From contig CAKAPZ010000022.1 in NCBI GenBank assembly GCA_916720015.1, positions 1 to 11,067 of the forward strand: a stretch of 11,067 nucleotides of DNA. The letters run 5' to 3'. Below the pieces are notes generated by a model, which was not told the origin of the DNA, did not search any database, and was given only the letters and a program-made list of their open reading frames with translations. Both the position numbers and the translations under genes were made by a program. The first letter of the stretch is position 1, and the number at the start of each line of letters is the position of its first letter. Of the stretch, positions 5,826-11,067 are shown one piece after another. Origin of the DNA: an uncultured Atopobium sp. GTDB lineage: Bacteria; Actinomycetota; Coriobacteriia; Coriobacteriales; Atopobiaceae.

Positions 5826-5928
5826 TACCCTGAGCAGACCCCCATCTGCTCAGGGTAATTAGTAACACTCGGCCTAAGTGTAGATGCGGAATTTGCGCTA
5901 TAAGCGACCCGCATCTTGCCCATATGGG
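5826..5928 (+). other. Strong hairpins in the ulaA-ulaB gap
   Basis: The 165-base gap holds a perfect 13-bp stem (taccctgagcaga at 5826-5838 against tctgctcagggta at 5845-5857, six-base loop). A second stem pairs agatgcg at 5882-5888 with cgcatct at 5910-5916, and the 10-bp palindrome cccatatggg is at 5919-5928. The first stem is not followed by a T-run, so it is not a normal intrinsic terminator. It would protect the 3' end of a processed ulaC-ulaA message or act as a cleavage landmark, letting the small EIIB be made at a different level from the permease. Confidence 0.55.
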
Positions 5929-5977
5929 TACATATACAGCATGGTCGTAATCAGTTTGTTTGATCGAAGGAGTCAAC

Positions 5978-6286
5978 ATGAACGCAAAGATTTTGGTCGC
6001 ATGTGCAAACGGCGCAGGTACCTCCCTGATGATGAAGATGACCGCTGAGCGCGTCACTCAGAAGCTCAACATGGGCGTCGATAAGATTCACCACTGCGCA
6101 CTTTCCGAGGGCGTAAGCTCTGCTCGTCAGTATGACATTGTTTTTGCACCACTTAACTTCCTGAACATGTACGAGGATGCTGCTAAGGCTGGCGTTACCG
6201 TCATTGGTCTGCGTAACGTTCTTTCTGATGCAGAGATGGAAGAGAAGCTCAAGGAAACCGGCGCTGCAGAGAAGTTTTCCGCATAG
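5978..6286 (+). CDS. ulaB: Ascorbate-specific PTS enzyme IIB component
   Basis: The 102-aa cytosolic EIIB of the lactate/ascorbate type matches the length of E. coli UlaB (101 aa). Its phosphate-carrying cysteine is residue 9 in the P-loop VACANGAGTSLMM, directly after the first strand. The rest alternates strands and helices as in the Rossmann-like EIIB fold. It takes phosphate from the histidine of UlaC and transfers it to ascorbate held by UlaA. The ATG at 5978 has aaggag eight bases upstream, while the in-frame TTG at 5960 has none. The gene stops 29 bases before the propeller-protein gene. Confidence 0.9.
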   Translation: MNAKILVACANGAGTSLMMKMTAERVTQKLNMGVDKIHHCALSEGVSSARQYDIVFAPLNFLNMYEDAAKAGVTVIGLRNVLSDAEMEEKLKETGAAEKFSA

Positions 6287-6315
6287 TTTAGGTTTCTAAA
6301 GAATCGAGCACTTTA

Positions 6316-7371
6316 ATGACTTTTGAAAAGAAAATTCTTGCCGAGATGCCTAAGTGCTATGCACTTGGCATGTTTGAGGGAGAAGACACACCAAGCTTTT
6401 TAGCTGCTGTCGAGAAGGACGGTCCAATCCGTCGTTTTACGCTTGATGGTGAGCCTCTAGAGACTGTTGCTCCAGGCCCTGGCGGAGTCATGACCATTAC
6501 TCAGGTCCCTGGCAGGAAAGATCAGTTCCTTGCAACCCGCAAGTTCTTCTCGCCAAACTTTGGTGGAGACGACGCGGCAATTGCATCCTATACCAAGCAG
6601 GCAGACGGTTCTTGGTCTGAGCAGATTCTCTGCGACCTTCCGTATGTTCACCGTTTTGGCATTCTGAAGGCTGCCGACGGCCAGCTTTGGGTTCTTGCTT
6701 GTTCTATCAAGGGTGGAGCTGAGACGGGCGTCAAGGATGATTGGCGCACTCCAGGTGCTGTTTGGGCCGCTCCTCTGAGCGATAACCTTGAGCAGTACAC
6801 GGCAGACAACCAGCTTCAGCTGACTTGTGTTGCTAATTATCAGGTTCAAAACCACGGTTTCTGGACCGCGCCTGATAAGTCCTATGCTTTGATCTCAACC
6901 GCCGCAGGCGTGTTTAGATACGTTCCTCCAACAACCCCTGAGGGTTCTTGGGATGTCACCTGCCTTCTTGTTCAGCCAACAAGCGATATTGTTGCTACAG
7001 ACTTTGACGGCGATGGCAAGCTGGAGATCCTTACTTTCTCCAAGTTCCACGGTGACACGCTGGCAATTTGGCACGAAGGCCAGACTCGCGATCGCTACGA
7101 GCAGGTTTGGTGCGACCCACAGAAGCGCAGCTTCCTTCACGCGCTTTGGGCAGCAGACCTTAATGGCGAGAAGTGCGCAGTCATTGGCAACCGTAAAGAT
7201 GGTCGCGACTTGTTGCTTGTTAGATACGTTGACGGTGAGTACACCGTAGACGTTATCGACCACGACCTCGGACCAGCAAACTGCATGGTGTATAGGCATG
7301 ACGGCAGCGATTACATTGTTGCTGCATATCGTGAGACAGACCAGCTGGCTCTCTACAAAGTAGTGGAGTAG
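6316..7371 (+). CDS. Uncharacterised beta-propeller-like protein of the ascorbate operon
   Basis: I do not recognise a characterised family. The 351-aa product has no signal peptide or membrane segment and should be cytosolic. It is rich in strands and made of repeated units of the kind 'hydrophobic strand, short turn, strand' (for example RDLLLVRYVDGEYTVDVIDH at 297-316 and SDYIVAAYRETDQLALYKVV at 331-350), which fits a propeller of perhaps six or seven blades related to FG-GAP/VCBS repeats. A calcium-loop-like motif DFDGDGKLE is at 229-237, and similar strand entries carry histidines (YVHRFG H112, QNHGFW H180, FLHALW H275) that could line a central metal or ligand site. The ATG at 6316 has only a weak ribosome site (cgag near 6305-6308). 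It lies between ulaB and ulaG in the same direction, so it is presumably co-transcribed and used in ascorbate metabolism: candidate roles are a lactone- or sugar-acid-acting enzyme, or a scaffold or sensor. The fold is likely, the function unknown. Confidence 0.8.
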   Translation: MTFEKKILAEMPKCYALGMFEGEDTPSFLAAVEKDGPIRRFTLDGEPLETVAPGPGGVMTITQVPGRKDQFLATRKFFSPNFGGDDAAIASYTKQADGSWSEQILCDLPYVHRFGILKAADGQLWVLACSIKGGAETGVKDDWRTPGAVWAAPLSDNLEQYTADNQLQLTCVANYQVQNHGFWTAPDKSYALISTAAGVFRYVPPTTPEGSWDVTCLLVQPTSDIVATDFDGDGKLEILTFSKFHGDTLAIWHEGQTRDRYEQVWCDPQKRSFLHALWAADLNGEKCAVIGNRKDGRDLLLVRYVDGEYTVDVIDHDLGPANCMVYRHDGSDYIVAAYRETDQLALYKVVE

Positions 7372-7389
7372 GGCTGCGTTTTGTAGCGA

Positions 7390-7433
7390 GCGCTCAGGGC
7401 GGCTTCTGAGCATGCAGGCAAGGTCCTGAGCGC
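7390..7433 (+). other. Hairpin between the propeller gene and ulaG
   Basis: The arms gcgctcagg (7390-7398) and cctgagcgc (7425-7433) form a perfect 9-bp stem around a 26-base loop. No T-run follows, so it is not a standard terminator. A second, competing pairing (ctcag at 7393-7397 with ctgag at 7406-7410) is possible within it. It is another intercistronic structure like those earlier in the operon. Confidence 0.45.
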
Positions 7434-7496
7434 CGCTCAATTTACCTGCATATGCATCAAAGTACTAGTCCTATGTTTTTTAGAAAGGAGCGTGTT

Positions 7497-8615
7497 ATGG
7501 CAGATCTTAAAGACGTCACACGCGACAGTTGGATTATGAGCACCTTCCCTGAGTGGGGAACTTGGCTTAATGAAGAAATTGACAATGCCGTAGTAGAGCC
7601 AGGCCAGGTTGAGATGTGGTGGCTCGGCTGCGTTGGTATTTGGTTCAAGACTCCTGGTGGAGCAAATGTTGCTGTCGACTTCTGGGCAGGCAATGGTAAG
7701 CGCACTCACGGTGACGGCCTCATGAAGCCTGGTCACCAGATGGCAAACATGGCTGGCGTTCGTAAGATGCAGCCAAACCTCCGCAACGTTCCGTTTGTTA
7801 TTGATCCATTTGCTATCAAGAACCTTGACGCTGTTGTGGTAACTCACATTCATCAGGACCATATGTCCAAGGAGCTTGCAGCTCACGTTGTTAACAACAA
7901 CATGACTACCACTGACGAGAACGGTAAAGAGATTCCTGTTCCCTTTATTGGTCCTAAGGATGCCGTTGACATCTGGGTTGGCTGGGGCGTTCCACGCGAG
8001 CAGTGTATTGTGGTAAAGCCTGGCGACCGCATCAAGGTTAAGGACATGGAGATCGTTGCATACGATTCCTTTGACCGCACCATCATTGTTACCACTACTG
8101 ATACTTCTGAGAACCGCCCAGACCTTTGGGGTAAGTGCCCAATGGATATGGACGAGAAGGCCGTTAACTACCTCTTTGTCACTCCTGGTGGAAACATCTA
8201 TCACTCCGGTGACTCTCACTACTCCATTTACTTTGCTAAGCACGGCAAAGACATCGCTAAGGAGTTTGGCGGCGTAGACGTTTGCTTTGGCGCTTTTGGC
8301 TGCAACCCAATTGGTATCCAGGACAAGATGGAAGCAACCGATATGCTCCGTATGGCTGAGGCTCTTCAGTCTAAGGTTGTTATCCCAATTCACCACGACG
8401 TTTGGACTAACTTCCAGGCAGATGTCCAGGAGATCAAGGTTCTTTGGGAGATGCGTAAGGACCGTCTTGACTACAAGTTCCACCCATTCTTCTGGGAGGT
8501 CGGCGGCCACTACACGTATCCACAGGACAAGGATCGCTTTGCGTATCATCACGACCGTGGCTTCCACGATTGCTTCGATCACGAGCCAAACGTTCCATTC
8601 CGTAGTGTTCTCTAA
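7497..8615 (+). CDS. ulaG: L-ascorbate 6-phosphate lactonase
   Basis: The 372-aa protein is a metallo-beta-lactamase-fold hydrolase of the UlaG type. E. coli UlaG is 354 aa. The metal-binding signature HxHxDH is visible as [10 protein letters not shown] (His117, His119, Asp121, His122). Further likely ligands and active-site residues lie in YHSGDSHYS (235-243) and IPIHHDVW (296-303). It would open the lactone ring of L-ascorbate 6-phosphate to give 3-keto-L-gulonate 6-phosphate, in the cytosol, with a divalent metal such as manganese. The N-terminal [13 protein letters not shown] and [13 protein letters not shown] segments match the family. The ATG at 7497 has agaaaggag six bases ahead; an ATG at 7452 would add 15 residues and lacks a ribosome site. 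In E. coli ulaG is a separate divergent gene, while here it is inside the operon. Its stop codon touches the ulaF ribosome site. Confidence 0.94.
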   Translation: MADLKDVTRDSWIMSTFPEWGTWLNEEIDNAVVEPGQVEMWWLGCVGIWFKTPGGANVAVDFWAGNGKRTHGDGLMKPGHQMANMAGVRKMQPNLRNVPFVIDPFAIKNLDAVVVTHIHQDHMSKELAAHVVNNNMTTTDENGKEIPVPFIGPKDAVDIWVGWGVPREQCIVVKPGDRIKVKDMEIVAYDSFDRTIIVTTTDTSENRPDLWGKCPMDMDEKAVNYLFVTPGGNIYHSGDSHYSIYFAKHGKDIAKEFGGVDVCFGAFGCNPIGIQDKMEATDMLRMAEALQSKVVIPIHHDVWTNFQADVQEIKVLWEMRKDRLDYKFHPFFWEVGGHYTYPQDKDRFAYHHDRGFHDCFDHEPNVPFRSVL

Positions 8616-8627
8616 GGAGCAGTCTCT

Positions 8628-9329
8628 ATGATGCTTAAAGAGCTTCGTGATGAAGTGTATGAAGCAAACATGGACCTGCCAAAGCATGGCCTGGTAGTTT
8701 TTACCTGGGGCAATGCTTCTGGACTTGACCGTGAGCGTGGTCTGTTTGTTATCAAGCCATCGGGCGTCTCCTATGAGGAGCTCAGCCCTGAGAACTTGGT
8801 TGTCTGCGACCTTGACGGCAACGTTGTTGAAGGTGAGATGAACCCATCTTCCGATACTCCAACTCATGCATGCCTGTATCGTGCATGGGGCGATAAGATC
8901 GGCGGAATTGTTCACACTCACTCAACCCACGCTGTTTCTTGGGCACAGGCAGGACGCTCTATTCCTTGTTATGGCACCACACACGCAGACTATTTCTACG
9001 GAGATATTCCTTGCGTGCGCAGCCTTACCAAGGACGAGGTAGAAAGTGCCTATGAGCTTGAGACCGGAAACGTTATTGTTGAGGGCTTTGCTAACTTGGA
9101 CCCAATTGCGGTTCCAGGAACGCTCCTTCACAACCACGGTCCTTTCTCTTGGGGTAAAGACGCAATGGCTGCTGTGTATCACGCAGTAGTTATCGAGGAG
9201 GTTGCTAAGATGGCAACACTCACCGAGCTCAATAACCCTAAGGTTCAGGAGGCACCACAGTACCTTCAGGACAAGCACTACATGCGCAAGCATGGTCCAA
9301 ATGCCTACTACGGACAGGGTAATCACTAA
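8628..9329 (+). CDS. ulaF: L-ribulose-5-phosphate 4-epimerase
   Basis: The 233-aa class II aldolase/adducin-fold epimerase is closely similar in segments to E. coli Ula[47 protein letters not shown] and the terminal [10 protein letters not shown]. Zinc ligands expected for the family are His96 and His98 in HTH and His170 in HNHG, with Asp76 in SSDT nearby and the catalytic tyrosine in NAYYGQ near the end. It converts L-ribulose 5-phosphate to D-xylulose 5-phosphate, the last step into the pentose phosphate pathway. The start at 8628 is eight bases after aaggag, which itself overlaps the ulaG stop codon, a sign of translational coupling; ATG 8631 is a less well spaced alternative. An AraD role in arabinose use is possible by family but the neighbours favour UlaF. 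Confidence 0.93.
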   Translation: MMLKELRDEVYEANMDLPKHGLVVFTWGNASGLDRERGLFVIKPSGVSYEELSPENLVVCDLDGNVVEGEMNPSSDTPTHACLYRAWGDKIGGIVHTHSTHAVSWAQAGRSIPCYGTTHADYFYGDIPCVRSLTKDEVESAYELETGNVIVEGFANLDPIAVPGTLLHNHGPFSWGKDAMAAVYHAVVIEEVAKMATLTELNNPKVQEAPQYLQDKHYMRKHGPNAYYGQGNH

Positions 9330-9360
9330 AGCCTGTTCAGTGAGTAGAATCTGTTTCAGT

Positions 9361-9391
9361 CAGGCGGTCTTGTATAAGGCCGCCTGTTTTT
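9361..9391 (+). terminator. Terminator or attenuator just before ulaE
   Basis: An 11-bp stem, caggcggtctt at 9361-9371 against aaggccgcctg at 9376-9386, with one G-U pair and loop gtat, is followed at once by TTTTT at 9387-9391. It looks like a full intrinsic terminator, yet the ulaE ribosome site (aaaagg, 9392-9397) begins on the very next base and the ATG is at 9405. It probably ends a fraction of the transcripts after ulaF. No clear alternative promoter for ulaE and talC is seen in between. Confidence 0.75.
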
Positions 9392-9404
9392 AAAAGGAGA
9401 AGAT

Positions 9405-10253
9405 ATGTCCAAGTATCAGCTAGGACTTTACGAGAAGGCCACTCCAACTGATCTTTCTTGGGAAGAGCGCCTCAGCGTGGCAGGGGAGTCTGGCTTTGAT
9501 TATGTTGAGATCTCCGTTGATGAGTCTGATGCTCGTCTTTCTCGCCTTGAGTGGACTGGTGAAGAGCGTGCGGCAGTCCGTCAGGCAATGGTAAACTCTG
9601 GCGTTCGCCTGGGTTCCATGTGCCTTTCTGGTCACCGCAAGTATCCTTTTGGCTCCCGCGACCAGGCAACTCGTGAGCGCAGCCTCGAGATTATGCAGAA
9701 GGCACTTGACCTTGCAGGTGACCTGGGACTTCATACTATCCAGCTTGCTGGTTATGACGTGTACTACGAGGACGGCGCAGAGGATACACGCAAGTACTTT
9801 GAGGAGAATCTGGCAAAGGCTGTAGAAATGGCTGCTCAGGCGGGCATTGTTATGGGCTTTGAGACCATGGAGACTCCGTTTATGGATACGGTCGAGAAGG
9901 CCATGCACTATGTAAGCCTTATCAACAGCCCATATCTTGGTGTGTATCCCGACGCTGGTAACCTTACTAATGCATCGTTTATTTACGGCAACACCGTTGC
10001 TGACGATATTGCTCTTGGTGCAGGTCACATCTTTGCAGCTCACCTTAAAGAGACTGTTGCTGGCGCTTATCGCGAGATTCCATTCTCTACAGGCACTACT
10101 GACTACGAGGGTGCTCTGTCGCAGCTTGTTCCTCAGGGTGTCAGGCGCTTTGTTGCAGAGATGTGGTATACCGGCAACGAGAACTGGAAAGAAGATCTTG
10201 TTTTTGCTTCCACCTACGTTCGCAGCAAAATTGATAAGGCGTTTGAGGGGTAA
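9405..10253 (+). CDS. ulaE: L-xylulose-5-phosphate (L-ribulose-5-phosphate) 3-epimerase
   Basis: The 282-aa TIM-barrel enzyme of the xylose isomerase-like epimerase family is about the same length as E. coli UlaE (284 aa). Shared segments include LGLYEKA, DYVEISVDESDARLSRLEW, SMCLSGHRKYPFGS and IQLAGYDVYYE. Metal ligands expected for this fold fit Glu153 (GFETME), Asp183 (YPDAGN), His213 (AAHLKE) and Glu252 (AEMW). It converts L-xylulose 5-phosphate to L-ribulose 5-phosphate, the substrate of UlaF, whose gene lies directly upstream. The ATG at 9405 has aaaaggaga at good spacing. The gene begins immediately after a terminator-like hairpin, so its expression may be lower or separately controlled. 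The gene order F-E is the reverse of that in E. coli. Confidence 0.93.
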   Translation: MSKYQLGLYEKATPTDLSWEERLSVAGESGFDYVEISVDESDARLSRLEWTGEERAAVRQAMVNSGVRLGSMCLSGHRKYPFGSRDQATRERSLEIMQKALDLAGDLGLHTIQLAGYDVYYEDGAEDTRKYFEENLAKAVEMAAQAGIVMGFETMETPFMDTVEKAMHYVSLINSPYLGVYPDAGNLTNASFIYGNTVADDIALGAGHIFAAHLKETVAGAYREIPFSTGTTDYEGALSQLVPQGVRRFVAEMWYTGNENWKEDLVFASTYVRSKIDKAFEG

Positions 10254-10386
10254 ACGACCTTTTTGCACTTGTTTTGGGTTTCTCGCCACAGACGGTACAT
10301 AAGAATCTGTACAATGTGGATGAGCTCTTTCTTAGTACGACGTACGTTTCCAAACTCGTTTAGGTTTGTACAGGAAAGGATTACAC
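10254..10386 (+). other. Spacer between ulaE and talC
   Basis: This 133-base spacer is AT-richer than the genes. A -10-like tacaat is at 10310-10315 but has no good -35 partner, so an internal promoter for talC is possible but weakly supported. No terminator follows ulaE: there is a T-run at 10258-10264 without a stem. Confidence 0.3.
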
Positions 10387-11067
10387 ATGAAGTTCTTTAT
10401 TGACACGGCAGATATCGATGAGATTTCTGAGGCCCTCAGCTGGGGCTGCTTGGCAGGTGTTACTACCAACCCATCGCTCTATGCAAAGATTGGCGGAAAG
10501 CTAGCCGACTTTGAGTCTCATATGGTCAAGATTGCTCAGCTTTGCGAGGGACTTCCTGTTTCTGCTGAGTCAACGGCAACAACAACTGAGGGCATGATTG
10601 AGGAAGGCCGCCACCTGGCTTCTCTTGCTCCAAACATTGTTGTTAAGCTTCCTATCTGCGCAGAGAGCCTTGCTGCTACTCATCAGCTTGCTTCTGAGGG
10701 AATCCGCGTCAACATGACGCTGATCTTCTCGGCACCTCAGGCTCTTCTTGCTGCAAACGCTGGTGCTCGTTACATCTCGCCTTTTGTTGGTCGTTTTGAT
10801 GACATCGGTGAGGACGGCATTGAGCAGCTGGGAACTGTTGTTTCTTGCATCGAGAACTATGCGTGGGATAAAAATGTTGATCACACCGTAGAGATTATTA
10901 CGGCTTCTGTCCGCACGCCTAACCATGTAACACAGGCAGCTCTGCTTGGTGCTGATATTGCAACCGTTCCATTTGGTGCTCTAAAGAAGTGCCTGAAGCA
11001 CCCTCTGACCGACGCCGGTCTTAAGTCTTTTGAGGCTGACTGGGAAAAGGTTAAGGCTCAGCAATAA
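10387..11067 (+). CDS. Transaldolase of the small TalC/FSA class
   Basis: The 226-aa TIM-barrel aldolase of the TalC/fructose-6-phosphate aldolase class starts with the typical MKFFIDTADIDEI and AGVTTNPSLYAK. The Schiff-base lysine is Lys87 in NIVVKLPI. Two positions separate true transaldolases from fructose-6-phosphate aldolases in this family. Here residue 61 is Glu (VSAES), where E. coli FsaA has Gln, and residue 133 is Phe (ISPFVGRF), where FsaA has Tyr; both point to transaldolase activity. The ATG at 10387 has aggaaagga upstream; a TTG at 10366 would add seven residues ahead of the family start. The stop codon is the last codon of the window, so the gene is complete but its downstream neighbours are unseen. 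It follows ulaE by 133 bases and probably handles the pentose phosphate output of the ascorbate route, although it could be expressed on its own. Confidence 0.88.
   Translation: MKFFIDTADIDEISEALSWGCLAGVTTNPSLYAKIGGKLADFESHMVKIAQLCEGLPVSAESTATTTEGMIEEGRHLASLAPNIVVKLPICAESLAATHQLASEGIRVNMTLIFSAPQALLAANAGARYISPFVGRFDDIGEDGIEQLGTVVSCIENYAWDKNVDHTVEIITASVRTPNHVTQAALLGADIATVPFGALKKCLKHPLTDAGLKSFEADWEKVKAQQ

Noticed and set aside
7437..8921. Long reverse-strand open frame (about 494 codons) opposite ulaG and ulaF
   Set aside because: It spans two clearly real genes on the other strand and its translation shows no domain; it is a by-product of their codon use.

Overview
The window looks like a chromosomal segment from an actinobacterium of the class Coriobacteriia (Atopobium/Lancefieldella/Olsenella-like). 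This is an inference from the style of the YebC protein, the moderate GC content of the genes and their sharp contrast with AT-rich spacers; no rRNA or other marker gene is present to prove it. No tRNA, rRNA or CRISPR array was recognised.

Layout. (1) 1-1100: a GC-rich, gene-free left edge, then yebC, a YebC/PmpR-family regulator or translation factor, closed by a clear intrinsic terminator. (2) 1146-1852: a single IS200-group insertion sequence with matching hairpins at both ends, a hairpin that hides the ribosome binding site of its transposase gene, and a transposase gene broken by a one-base frameshift in front of its catalytic tyrosine. (3) 1853-2271: a gene-free, AT-rich patch with a 24-bp direct repeat in two copies, a 13-bp inverted repeat with a long loop, and a perfect 32-bp palindrome. 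(4) 2272-3036, reverse strand: a DeoR-family repressor, probably the UlaR-type regulator of the next block. (5) 3037-3700: a long AT-rich divergent control region with promoter candidates and a cluster of AACGTT/AACGGT half-sites on both sides of the best promoter. (6) 3701-11067, forward strand: an L-ascorbate (vitamin C) uptake and catabolism operon in the order ulaC (EIIA), ulaA (EIIC), ulaB (EIIB), an unknown 351-aa beta-propeller-like protein, ulaG (lactonase), ulaF (4-epimerase), ulaE (3-epimerase), and a transaldolase-type talC that ends on the last base of the window.

How it works. The PTS proteins would import L-ascorbate and phosphorylate it to L-ascorbate 6-phosphate. UlaG would open the lactone to 3-keto-L-gulonate 6-phosphate. 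After decarboxylation to L-xylulose 5-phosphate, UlaE and UlaF would make L-ribulose 5-phosphate and then D-xylulose 5-phosphate, and the transaldolase would help absorb the product into the pentose phosphate pathway. The decarboxylase UlaD is missing from the window, and an uncharacterised propeller protein sits between transport and catabolism. These two points are the most interesting biology here. The operon is also punctuated by strong hairpins between ulaC and ulaA, between ulaA and ulaB, before ulaG, and a terminator-like one right before ulaE, which suggests RNA-level tuning of the amount of each protein.
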